Source: Hohaiivirga sp031547465
GTDB taxonomy: Bacteria > Pseudomonadota > Alphaproteobacteria > Rhizobiales > Beijerinckiaceae
Length of the DNA stretch: 13,007 nucleotides
Assembly: GCA_031547465.1 (NCBI GenBank)
Contig: JAVBRX010000118.1
Span: 1-13,007 of the forward strand
Reading direction: 5' to 3'
Below are positions 1-6,760 of this stretch, piece after piece. The translations under genes and the position numbers were made by a program. The notes under the pieces are model-generated. The model ran no database searches. It worked only from the letters and a program-made list of their open reading frames with translations, and was not told the origin of the DNA. Within the stretch, counting starts at the first letter, position 1; every line of letters starts with the position of its first letter.

Positions 1-15
1 CATGCCGCCATATTG

Positions 16-53
16 TGCAAAGTATAATGTGCCGTTCAGGGCAAAACTTTGCA
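16..53. repeat. Inverted repeat downstream of mutS
   Basis: TGCAAAGT (16-23) and ACTTTGCA (46-53) form a perfect 8-bp inverted repeat separated by 22 bases, about 30 bases beyond the mutS stop codon. It could fold as a hairpin at the end of the mutS transcript, but no T-run follows it in the minus-strand direction, so it is not a convincing intrinsic terminator. A TATAAT hexamer (23-28) lies inside it on the plus strand, but its -35 region would fall outside the window. The role is unknown. Confidence 0.3.
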
Positions 54-83
54 GATTTTCAGGATTCGGGAAAACCGCTCCAA

Positions 84-2807
84 TCACCTTTCGAATCGCT
101 TCAGGTTATAAAGCGCTTCCAACGCCTCCCGCGGCGTCAAGTCGTCCGGCTCGATGGTCTGCAGCAGGTCACGCAACTCATCCTTCGGCGCCGCCGCCGG
201 AGTGGCGGGCCGCGGTACGGCAAGGGGGCGGGCGGCAGCAAACAACGGCAGATCATCGAGAACGGCGCGTTTCGGCTGCTCACGGTCAGAACGTTCCAGT
301 TCGGTGAGGATGGTTTTCGCCCGGTCGATCACCGCCTTCGGCAACCCGGCAAGGCGGGCAACCTGTAAGCCGTAGGAGCGGTCGGCGGCTCCGGGGGCGA
401 CCTCGTGCAGAAACACCACCTCACCCTTCCATTCCATGACCTTGAGGGTGGCATTGGCAAGGCGCGGCAGACTGTCAGCTAGGATCGTCAGTTCGTGAAA
501 ATGCGTGGCAAACAATGAGCGGCAGGTATTCACCTCGTGCAGATGCTCAATGGCCGCCCAGGCGATGGACAGACCGTCGAAGGTCGCGGTACCGCGACCG
601 ATCTCGTCGAGGATCACCAGCGAGCGCGGCCCTGCCTGATTGAGGATTGCCGCCGTCTCCACCATCTCGACCATACAGGTCGAGCGTCCGCGCGCCAGAT
701 CGTCCGCCGCGCCGACACGGGAGAACAGCCGGTCGACCACACCGAGCCGGGCTGAGCGGGCCGGAACGAACGACCCCATCTGCGCGAGGATGGCGATCAG
801 TGCGTTCTGGCGCAGATAGGTCGATTTACCGCCCATGTTCGGGCCGGTAACGAGCAGGATGCGTCCGGCCTTGTCGCCCGACAGGTCGCAATCGTTGGCG
901 ATGAACGGCGCGCCTTGCGCTTTCAGCGCTGCCTCGACTACCGGATGACGTGCACCTTCGACGGCGAAAGCAAGACTGTCATCGACACGAGGCCGCCGCC
1001 AGTCGAGATCGGCGGCAAGATCGGCCAGTGCCGCCGACACATCCACCACCGCCACCGCTTCGGCGGCAGCGGCAAGATCGGAAGCGATGGTGAGAATTGC
1101 GACGCTTAAGTTTTCGAACACGCCGAGTTCGATGCGCAATGCCCGATCGGCGGCTGAAGCAATTTTCGCTTCCAGGTCACCGAGTTCGAGAGTCGAAAAC
1201 CGCATTGCTCCAGCCATAGTCTGGCGATGGACAAACGTCTCGCGCCACGGTGCTTTCAGGAGATCCTCCCCCGCCGCCTGCGGCACTTCGACGAAATAGC
1301 CAAGCATATTATTATGCTTGATTTTCAATGCCTTGACCCCGGTCTCATTCGCATAGCGCGCCTGCAACCCGGCGATGAAGCGGCGCGAATCCTGCTGCAA
1401 CTCCTTCGCTTCGTCGAGATCGGCGCGATAGCCCGCGCGCACGAAGCCGCCGTCGCGCTTGTTGAGCGGCAGTTCATCGGCCAGCGCCGCGCCCAGTTCG
1501 TCGGCGGGGCCGGTATCGAGGGCAGCGATGGTTTGGGCGGCACCCCGCAATTCCTTGGGCAGAACCGGCTGGGCGTTCAGCACCTCGGCCAGGGTGCGGA
1601 TGGCGGCGAACCCGTCACGCAGGGCGGCGAGATCGCGCGGGCCGCCGCGTCCAAGCCCGAGCCGGGAGAGGGAACGAGCGATATCCGGCGTCTGTTTGAG
1701 GATCGTTCTCACCCGGTCGCGCAGCAGCGTGTCGTCGATCAGCGCCGTAACCGCATCGTGCCGCCTGACGATTTCCGTCACCTGTGCGAGCGGTCCGGCA
1801 AGGCGCTCCGCCAAGAGCCGCGCCCCGCCCGGCGTGACGGTGCGATCGATCACCGACAACAGCGACCCGGAACGGTCGCCGGAAAGCGTGCGTGTCAGTT
1901 CGAGATTGGCGCGGGTCGCGGCGTCGATGGCCATCCCCGCGCCACCTTCTTCGCGCGACGGCGGCGACAGAACCGGGCGCTGACCGATCTGGGTTTTCTC
2001 GATGTAATACAGCGCCGCTCCGGCAGCGGCGATTTCGGCGCGCGAAAATAGCCCAAAGGCATCGAGGGTGGAGACGCCGAAAAACTCTTTCAGCCGTCGC
2101 TCGGACGAGGCCGGATCGAGGCCGTCGCGCGCCAGCGGCGTCACGGCGGCGCGGCATTCGCGCCAGAACGAGAACATATCCGGATCGTCATGCACCGTAT
2201 CCGGCACGACGATCTCGGTCGGGTCGAGTCGAGAAATTGCCGCCGACAGATCCGCCGCCACCGCTTCGCTCACCATGAAACGCCCGGTTGAAATATCAGC
2301 CGCCGCAAGGCCGTAAGCCCATGAGCCATCGGCAACGCGCATCCGTGCCACCGCCAAAAACAGGTTGGCGCGGCCCGGCTCCAGAAGCCTGTCCTCGGTA
2401 ATAGTGCCCGGTGTCACCAGCCGGATCACGCCACGCCGCACTACGGATTTCGGGCCGCGCTTCTTCGCTTCCGCCGGATCTTCGGTCTGTTCGCACACCG
2501 CAACGCGATGGCCTTGAGCAATCAGTCGTTGCAGATAATCGTCGGCCCGCTCCACCGGCACTCCGCACATCGGGATATCGTTGCCGAGGTGTCTGCCACG
2601 CTTGGTGAGGACGATGCCGAGCGACCGGCTGGCGATCTCCGCATCCGCGAAGAACAGTTCGTAAAAATCGCCCATGCGGTAGAACAAGAGACAATCGGGA
2701 TGTGCCGCCTTGATTTCCAGATATTGTACCATCATCGGCGTCACCCGCCCGTCGTCACCCGTGGAAACGGTTGGCTGAGGATCGGACGGGGAGAACGGTC
2801 GCGTCAT
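84..2807 (-). CDS. mutS: DNA mismatch repair protein MutS
   Basis: MutS is the cytoplasmic mismatch sensor that binds mispaired or looped DNA as a clamp and, with ATP, recruits MutL to start methyl-independent or strand-directed repair. The 907-residue product is in the normal range for alphaproteobacterial MutS. The N-terminal mismatch-binding domain carries the Phe-X-Glu reading motif (F48, E50 in GDFYELF). The C-terminal ABC-type ATPase has Walker A GPNMGGKST (655-663, K661), Walker B ending in DE (D734, E735) followed by IGRGT, and the conserved ATHFHEL segment (H769, H771). The connector, core and clamp regions lie between. The tail ends in a conserved-looking DDLTPREALEALYNLK segment. 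The ATG at 2807 precedes a short low-conservation leader before VTPMMVQYLEIK, which is usual for the family; only a weak GGAA ribosome site is visible. Nothing appears broken. It is transcribed away from the catabolic operon and is probably functionally unrelated to it. Confidence 0.98.
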   Translation of the reverse strand: MTRPFSPSDPQPTVSTGDDGRVTPMMVQYLEIKAAHPDCLLFYRMGDFYELFFADAEIASRSLGIVLTKRGRHLGNDIPMCGVPVERADDYLQRLIAQGHRVAVCEQTEDPAEAKKRGPKSVVRRGVIRLVTPGTITEDRLLEPGRANLFLAVARMRVADGSWAYGLAAADISTGRFMVSEAVAADLSAAISRLDPTEIVVPDTVHDDPDMFSFWRECRAAVTPLARDGLDPASSERRLKEFFGVSTLDAFGLFSRAEIAAAGAALYYIEKTQIGQRPVLSPPSREEGGAGMAIDAATRANLELTRTLSGDRSGSLLSVIDRTVTPGGARLLAERLAGPLAQVTEIVRRHDAVTALIDDTLLRDRVRTILKQTPDIARSLSRLGLGRGGPRDLAALRDGFAAIRTLAEVLNAQPVLPKELRGAAQTIAALDTGPADELGAALADELPLNKRDGGFVRAGYRADLDEAKELQQDSRRFIAGLQARYANETGVKALKIKHNNMLGYFVEVPQAAGEDLLKAPWRETFVHRQTMAGAMRFSTLELGDLEAKIASAADRALRIELGVFENLSVAILTIASDLAAAAEAVAVVDVSAALADLAADLDWRRPRVDDSLAFAVEGARHPVVEAALKAQGAPFIANDCDLSGDKAGRILLVTGPNMGGKSTYLRQNALIAILAQMGSFVPARSARLGVVDRLFSRVGAADDLARGRSTCMVEMVETAAILNQAGPRSLVILDEIGRGTATFDGLSIAWAAIEHLHEVNTCRSLFATHFHELTILADSLPRLANATLKVMEWKGEVVFLHEVAPGAADRSYGLQVARLAGLPKAVIDRAKTILTELERSDREQPKRAVLDDLPLFAAARPLAVPRPATPAAAPKDELRDLLQTIEPDDLTPREALEALYNLKRFER

Positions 2808-2950
2808 CGGACGGGGTTCCGGTTCAGAGTTTTAAACAAGGGCGGAAAACGGCGTATGTCCCGTCATTAAGCGACATTCCCAAAGGGCGCAAACCGATCC
2901 GGCTTTCTGATAAGCGTCGGGCATAAATGAAGCCGATTTTTCCATCGGAC

Positions 2951-2965
2951 TCGATCCTGGATCGA
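2951..2965. repeat. 15-bp palindrome TCGATCC-T-GGATCGA
   Basis: A perfect 7-bp inverted repeat with a single central base lies about 145 bp upstream of the mutS start and 275 bp upstream of the regulator gene. Its size and symmetry fit a binding site for a dimeric protein, and it could also form a tight structure. It does not resemble the operator at 3148-3157, so any ligand would probably be a different protein. No function can be assigned. Confidence 0.35.
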
Positions 2966-3134
2966 AATGTCGCAGATCGCAACCTTACCCCATCGTAACT
3001 GAGATATACCCGCAGGATGGTCAGTCCTGGCAAGGCTTTTCGCCGTCTTTATCCCTGCCTTTTCACGCTCCGCCCGACATAAGCCTCTATCCAACAGGAA
3101 CTTTCCCGCTTCACTACAGTTCTTGTGTGCAAGA

Positions 3135-3165
3135 TTGACTTTCTTAATTGTATACAAATAAGTAT
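3135..3165 (+). promoter_or_regulatory. Candidate promoter of the GntR-led operon
   Basis: TTGACT (3135-3140) is a good sigma-70-type -35 hexamer. The best matching -10 at an acceptable distance is AAGTAT (3160-3165, spacer 19), which is a poor match; other hexamers in the AT-rich stretch have worse spacing. The attraction of this assignment is that the operator palindrome falls inside the spacer, an arrangement suited to repression by the adjacent regulator. The start site is not proven. Confidence 0.35.
3148..3157. promoter_or_regulatory. Predicted GntR/FCD operator TTGTATACAA
   Basis: TTGTATACAA is a perfect 10-bp palindrome. With one mismatched pair the symmetry extends to 16 bp (3145-3160). 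It fits the t.GTa.tAC.a operator pattern known for FadR-type GntR regulators. It lies about 80 bp upstream of the GntR-family gene it faces, within the candidate promoter, so auto-repression and control of the downstream permease and hydrolases are the natural reading. I noticed no second copy elsewhere in the window. Confidence 0.7.
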
Positions 3166-3180
3166 CCTGAATAACGCGAT

Positions 3181-3224
3181 TCCTGAAGTAGGAGTCGCCA
3201 GCCGAAAGTCCGGCATCTTCAGGA
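3181..3224 (+). promoter_or_regulatory. Leader hairpin upstream of the GntR gene
   Basis: TCCTGAAG (3181-3188) pairs perfectly with CTTCAGGA (3217-3224), and inside it GCCG (3201-3204) can pair with CGGC (3211-3214). The structure ends 4 bases before the GGAG ribosome site (3229-3232). The heptamer TCCTGAA also occurs as a direct copy at 3165-3171, so the element could equally be a set of DNA-binding half-sites. No T-run follows, so it is not a terminator. I do not recognise it as a known riboswitch class. Confidence 0.4.
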
Positions 3225-3239
3225 TTGTGGAGCGGATTC

Positions 3240-3956
3240 ATGCCTCGCGCCGTCGCCTCGACCAGTCGCGTCAAGACCATCGTGCTGACCCTGCGCCGCC
3301 GCATTCTCGACTGGTCCTACCCGCCGCGCCATCAATTGACGGAGGAAAGCCTGTGCGCCGAGTTCGGTGTCAGCCGGTCGCCGATCCGTCAGGCTCTGAC
3401 CCAGTTGGCGACGGAAGGGCTGCTGGAACGTGAACCGCATCGCAGTTTCCGCGTTCGACAATTGCTGCTGAGCGATGTGGAGGATCTGTACGAGTTCCGC
3501 TTCGCCATCGAAGCGCAGGCAGTGCGGCGGCTCGCCGAGGAAGGGCTGCCGAAGGAGGTCGAAATGCGCCTCAAGGGCCATTGGTCCGACCCGGAAAAGC
3601 TCACCCATGCGGAGGGCAAGATTCTCGTCGAACTCGACGAAACCTTTCATGCCGAACTGGTCGCCGCTCATGGCAACCGTCTGCTCTCGGAACAGATCAA
3701 GCGCATTAATGAGCGGCTTTACGCTTTCCGCGAATTCGATTTTTCTCACAACGACCGGGTTCGCTCCACCTGCGAGGAACACATCGCCATTCTAGATCGC
3801 ATCGCCAGCGGCGACGGCCAGGGGGCAGTCGACCTGTTGCGCCAGAATATTTCCAGTGGTCTCGCCAATGTCGAGATCACTATCGTCCATCTGCTCGCCC
3901 GCTCTCATTCCCGCATTGAAAACAAGGAGAAACGTCATGGCCGACGCGCGCTCTAG
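3240..3956 (+). CDS. GntR-family transcriptional regulator, FCD (FadR-type) subfamily
   Basis: This 238-residue protein is a DNA-binding regulator that probably responds to a metabolite of the pathway encoded downstream. Residues about 8-75 form the GntR winged helix-turn-helix, with the typical ESLCAEFGVSRSPIRQALTQLATEGLLE stretch (about 36-63 in part) including the SRSPIRQAL recognition helix. Residues about 78-215 form the helical FCD ligand-binding domain. FCD proteins usually bind a metal through an Asp and three His. Here D133, H137 and H181 are in place, but the expected last His position seems to be Asn (N203). The last 15 residues are strongly basic and are encoded by DNA that also holds the ribosome site and start of the permease gene. 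I chose ATG 3240 because GGAG (3229-3232) sits 7 bases upstream; a TTG at 3225 is less likely. The 20-bp overlap with the next gene suggests co-transcription. Confidence 0.93.
   Translation: MPRAVASTSRVKTIVLTLRRRILDWSYPPRHQLTEESLCAEFGVSRSPIRQALTQLATEGLLEREPHRSFRVRQLLLSDVEDLYEFRFAIEAQAVRRLAEEGLPKEVEMRLKGHWSDPEKLTHAEGKILVELDETFHAELVAAHGNRLLSEQIKRINERLYAFREFDFSHNDRVRSTCEEHIAILDRIASGDGQGAVDLLRQNISSGLANVEITIVHLLARSHSRIENKEKRHGRRAL
3924..3929 (+). promoter_or_regulatory. Ribosome binding site AAGGAG deciding the permease start
   Basis: A near-ideal AAGGAG lies 7 bases before the ATG at 3937, inside the 3' end of the GntR coding sequence. It fixes the permease start at 3937, excludes a GTG at 3856 in the same frame, and implies translational coupling between regulator and permease. 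Confidence 0.85.
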
Positions 3957-5526
3957 CGCTCAGCCGAAGCTTTGGGTTCCGGGGGATCTCAATGCGTTTT
4001 TCGGCCTGTTCACCAACGTTCTGCTGAACGTTCTGGTTCTTTCCAGTCTTTCGCTCTTCGTCGTCAAGCTGCCATCGGACATTGTGATCGGTCGCATCCT
4101 GCCGGCACTCGGCATCGCGTTGCCGCTTGGTAATCTGTTCTATGCCTGGCTCGCCTTCCAGAAGGCGAAGCGCGAAGGACGCACCGACGTTACCGCCCTA
4201 CCCTATGGCCCCAGCGTCCCGCATATGTTCATTGTCGTGTTCGTGGTGATGCTGCCGACGTTTCTCACGACCAGCGATGTGATGCTGGCGTGGAAGCTCG
4301 GCCTGATCTGGGCGCTGATCGTCGGCATCATCGTCCTGCTCGGGGCGTTCGTCGGCCCGGCGATCCGCAAATACACGCCGCGCGCCGCGATGCTCGGCAC
4401 GCTGGCGGGTATCTCGATTGCCTTCATTTCCATGCGCCCGTCGTTCCAGATGTTCGACACTGCCTGGATCGGACTGATCTGCTTCATGATCATCCTGATG
4501 AACTGGGTTGGTCAGGTGCGGCTGCCGTTCAACATTCCCGGTGGTCTCGCCGTGGTGCTGATCGGTGGATTGCTCGCTTGGGGCGGGGTATCCCTCGGCC
4601 TCACCGACATCATGAAGCCCGCCGATGTCAGCGCATCGTTGCAAACCATCTCGCTGCACCTGCCAGTGTTCGGCACGGAGGTGATTTCGGTGCCGATGGA
4701 CAAGGTCTGGCCGCTGCTCGTCACCGCGATCCCGCTCGGTATCTACAATTTCACCGAAGCGATGAACAACGTCGAATCGGCAGCCGCAGGCGGCGACGAA
4801 TATAACCTGCGCGCCGTGCTTGCCGCTGACGGCATCGGCGCCATCATCGGCTCGTTCCTCGGTTCGCCGTTTCCGCCGGCGGTCTATATCGGTCATCCCG
4901 GCTGGAAGGCGATGGGCGGACGCATCGGCTATTCGCTCGGCACCGGCATCTGCGTCGCGCTGGTGTGCTTCTTCGGGCTGGCGTCCTACCTTCTGGCGGT
5001 AATCCCAATCGTCGCCATTGTGCCGATCCTGCTGTTCATCGGTCTGGTAATCGGCGCGCAGGCATTCCAAGCTTGCCCGAAGCGCCATGCCCCGGCCATC
5101 GTTCTCGCGCTGGTACCGAATATTGCCGAATGGGCCAAGACCCAGGTCGACGGCGGGCTTGGAGCGGCAGGCGTCAATGTCGGCGCTATTCCGGCGGAGA
5201 CCATCGCCAATATGGCCAACAACGGCGTACTATATCACGGCATGACGATCACCGGTGGCGGCGCGGTGCTGGCCGGGCTGATGCTCGGCGCTATCGCCGT
5301 GTTCGTTATCGACCGTCGCTTCAACTGGGCTGCGGTATTCGCCGCCGCCGCGACTGTCCTGTCGTTCTTCGGCTTCATTCACGGCTCGCAACTGGCGATC
5401 AACGCCTCGCCCGGCGTCACTGCCGGTTATGGAATGGCGACCGTGCTGTTCCTGTTCCTCGCCTGGCGTCAGGTGCAGGAGGGCGAAAAGATCAGTTGGG
5501 CTCCGAGCAACGACGATGAGGAGTGA
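3937..5526 (+). CDS. NCS2-type nucleobase/xanthine-uracil permease family transporter
   Basis: This is a 529-residue integral inner-membrane protein with roughly a dozen or more hydrophobic segments, of the nucleobase cation symporter 2 (xanthine/uracil/AzgA-like) superfamily. Family members import purines, pyrimidines or related heterocycles with a cation. Features that support this are the N-terminal GDLNAFFGLFTN segment, the TALPYGPSVPHMF loop after residue 85, and the conserved substrate-site helix TEAMNNVESA (E274, E280), followed by a GSPFPPAVYIGHPGWKAMGG segment corresponding to the NCS2 core around helices 8 to 10. The substrate cannot be read from sequence. The neighbouring ureide and carbamoyl enzymes suggest a heterocycle or ureide such as uric acid, a barbiturate, cyanuric acid or a breakdown product. 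The gene overlaps the regulator gene by 20 bp and precedes the next gene by 9 bp. The C-terminus is acidic (DDEE) and cytoplasmic by expectation. Confidence 0.88.
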   Translation: MADARSSAQPKLWVPGDLNAFFGLFTNVLLNVLVLSSLSLFVVKLPSDIVIGRILPALGIALPLGNLFYAWLAFQKAKREGRTDVTALPYGPSVPHMFIVVFVVMLPTFLTTSDVMLAWKLGLIWALIVGIIVLLGAFVGPAIRKYTPRAAMLGTLAGISIAFISMRPSFQMFDTAWIGLICFMIILMNWVGQVRLPFNIPGGLAVVLIGGLLAWGGVSLGLTDIMKPADVSASLQTISLHLPVFGTEVISVPMDKVWPLLVTAIPLGIYNFTEAMNNVESAAAGGDEYNLRAVLAADGIGAIIGSFLGSPFPPAVYIGHPGWKAMGGRIGYSLGTGICVALVCFFGLASYLLAVIPIVAIVPILLFIGLVIGAQAFQACPKRHAPAIVLALVPNIAEWAKTQVDGGLGAAGVNVGAIPAETIANMANNGVLYHGMTITGGGAVLAGLMLGAIAVFVIDRRFNWAAVFAAAATVLSFFGFIHGSQLAINASPGVTAGYGMATVLFLFLAWRQVQEGEKISWAPSNDDEE

Positions 5527-5535
5527 ACGGCACCG

Positions 5536-5919
5536 ATGAGCAAGGAACTGTTCGTTAACGGCACGTTGATGCGCGGTCTCGCGCTGCACAAGAACCTGGA
5601 GGGGGCCGAGTTTCTCGGCGCCTTTCGCACCGCGCCGGTTTACCGGCTCTACAGCATCGGCGACATCCATCCCGGCATGTACGAGGTGCCGACCGGCGGC
5701 GTCACTGTTGCCGGGGAGATGTATCGAATGAGCGACGAGACCTGGGCGCAGGTCGAGGCGGGCGAGCCACCGCATCTCTATTGTGGCCCGGTGAAGCTCG
5801 ACGATGGCCGCATTGTCGACGGCATCCTGTTCCCGAAGGACAAGATCCGCTCCGAACATGTCGACATTTCCGCATTTGGCGACTGGCGCGCCTACATGGC
5901 TTCGAAGAAGCCCCGCTAA
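5536..5919 (+). CDS. Free-standing allophanate hydrolase C-terminal domain (AH_C, GGCT-like fold)
   Basis: This 127-residue protein consists of a single domain that resembles the C-terminal domain of allophanate hydrolase (AtzF-type), which has a gamma-glutamylcyclotransferase-like fold. The diagnostic parts are FVNGTLMRG (6-14, the equivalent of the GGCT YGTL loop), FRTAPVYRLYS (30-40), an acidic segment QVEAGEP (72-78, E77 a candidate catalytic acid), and the terminal DISAFGDWRAYMA (110-122). In allophanate hydrolase the N-terminal amidase forms N-carboxycarbamate and this C-terminal domain finishes its breakdown. Here the amidase half is absent from the gene and from the window, so the domain must act alone, with another partner, or on another N-carboxy or ureide intermediate. 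It starts 9 bp after the permease stop; GAGGAG (5518-5523) is a rather distant ribosome site. The fold assignment is firm, the reaction is inference. Confidence 0.85.
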   Translation: MSKELFVNGTLMRGLALHKNLEGAEFLGAFRTAPVYRLYSIGDIHPGMYEVPTGGVTVAGEMYRMSDETWAQVEAGEPPHLYCGPVKLDDGRIVDGILFPKDKIRSEHVDISAFGDWRAYMASKKPR

Positions 5920-5965
5920 GGCGGAGTATTCCGTCTGCTGATCCGAAACCGATTTGGAGAGTACA

Positions 5966-6631
5966 ATGACCAAGACGTTCAAGGCAGAGCCTTACGATCT
6001 GCCGTTCGACCCCAAGACCACCGCCCTGATCGTCATCGACATGCAGCGAGACTTTCTCGAACCCGGCGGCTTCGGCGAAATGCTCGGTAACGACGTGTCG
6101 CTGTTGCGCGCCGCCATCGCTCCGTGCAAGGCGGTGCTGGAAGCGGTGCGCAAGGCGGGCCTGTTCATCCTGCACACAAGGGAAGGGCATGCCGCCGATC
6201 TCGCCGATTGCCCACCGACCAAGAAGGCGCGCGGTGGCCTGAAGATCGGCATCGGCGACAAGGGACCGATGGGCCGCATTCTGGTGCGCGGAGAAAAAGG
6301 CCACGACATCATTCCAGAACTCTACCCGCTACCGGGCGAGCCGGTGATCGACAAACCCGGCAAGGGCGCGTTCTTCGCCACCGATCTCGAACTGAAGCTG
6401 CGCAATCGCGGCATCAGAACGCTGGTCGTCTGCGGCGTGACCACGGAAGTGTGCGTCAACCCCACGGTGCGCGAAGCCAACGACCGCGGCTTCGAATGCC
6501 TCGTCGTCTCGGATGCCGTCGGCTCCTACTTCCCCGAATTCAACCGCATGGCGCTGGAGATGGTGAAGGCGCAGGGTGGCATCTTCGGCTGGGTCGCGCC
6601 GTCCAAGGCTGTACTCGCTGCCATATCGTGA
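5966..6631 (+). CDS. Isochorismatase-fold cysteine amidohydrolase, biuret hydrolase-like
   Basis: This 221-residue cytoplasmic enzyme is a cysteine hydrolase of the isochorismatase superfamily, whose members use an Asp-Lys-Cys triad to hydrolyse amide or carbamoyl C-N bonds. The triad is visible as D25 (LIVIDMQRDF), K133 (IDKPGKGAF) and C163 (GVTTEVCV), with the cis-peptide pair at V158-T159. The middle section GPMGRILVRGEKGHDIIPEL (100-119) and the REANDRGFECL segment (169-179) resemble what I recall of biuret amidohydrolase (BiuH) and N-carbamoylsarcosine amidohydrolase relatives more than plain nicotinamidases. A role in releasing ammonia from a biuret or other ureide fits the allophanate-type gene just upstream. 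RutB-like ureidoacrylate hydrolases are an alternative. I chose ATG 5966 because GGAGAG (5955-5960) lies just upstream; a TTG at 5954 would remove that ribosome site. A strong terminator follows the gene. Confidence 0.88.
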   Translation: MTKTFKAEPYDLPFDPKTTALIVIDMQRDFLEPGGFGEMLGNDVSLLRAAIAPCKAVLEAVRKAGLFILHTREGHAADLADCPPTKKARGGLKIGIGDKGPMGRILVRGEKGHDIIPELYPLPGEPVIDKPGKGAFFATDLELKLRNRGIRTLVVCGVTTEVCVNPTVREANDRGFECLVVSDAVGSYFPEFNRMALEMVKAQGGIFGWVAPSKAVLAAIS

Positions 6632-6644
6632 GGACGCCATATCA

Positions 6645-6685
6645 AGGGCGGGTGTCCGGGATGCCGGCACCCGCCCTACTTTTTC
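6645..6685 (+). terminator. Strong intrinsic terminator between the hydrolase gene and fdrA
   Basis: AGGGCGGGTG (6645-6654) pairs perfectly with CACCCGCCCT (6668-6677). CCGG (6656-6659) and CCGG (6664-6667) extend the stem after a one-base bulge, closing on a GATG loop. The sequence TACTTTTT follows directly. This is a textbook rho-independent terminator on the plus strand, 14 bases after the hydrolase stop. It divides the otherwise continuous gene series into 3240-6631 and 6761-10695. Either the second part has its own promoter in 6686-6750, which I cannot identify clearly, or read-through sets a lower expression level. Confidence 0.88.
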
Positions 6686-6760
6686 CGATACCGGTTTTCG
6701 AAGCTGCCGGTCTGGTAAATCAACGTCCTGTCCGTTCGCTCATTTGTCCAAGGAGCCTCC

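Larger units (their letters stand above)
2808..3239. other. Divergent intergenic region between mutS and the catabolic operon
   Basis: These 432 bp contain the start signals for mutS (leftward) and for the GntR-led operon (rightward). No convincing protein gene, tRNA or known riboswitch was recognised. The part near the regulator gene is AT-richer than the coding sequence and contains a GntR-type operator palindrome (3148-3157), a possible -35 element, and a leader hairpin (3181-3224). The part near mutS contains a separate 15-bp palindrome (2951-2965). Minus-strand reading frames that cross the region have no recognisable domain and run through these regulatory elements. Confidence 0.7.

Noticed and set aside
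23..28. TATAAT as a plus-strand promoter at the window edge
   Set aside because: The -35 position falls outside the window and the only downstream plus-strand sequence is antisense to mutS.
1227..2051. A 274-codon plus-strand open frame opposite mutS
   Set aside because: mutS is complete and conserved in this stretch; the antisense frame has no recognisable motif and no ribosome site was evident.
3165..3232. Known riboswitch (purine, xanthine or guanidine classes) in the leader
   Set aside because: The conserved loops of these classes, as far as I can recall them, are not present; only a simple stem can be supported.
2867..3304. A 145-codon minus-strand open frame crossing the intergenic region
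   Set aside because: It overlaps the regulator gene start, the operator and the leader hairpin, has no recognisable domain, and its composition does not look like a conserved protein.
3856..3936. Upstream GTG start adding 27 residues to the permease
   Set aside because: The extension lies within regulator codons, while the ATG at 3937 has AAGGAG at the best distance and begins right before the conserved part.
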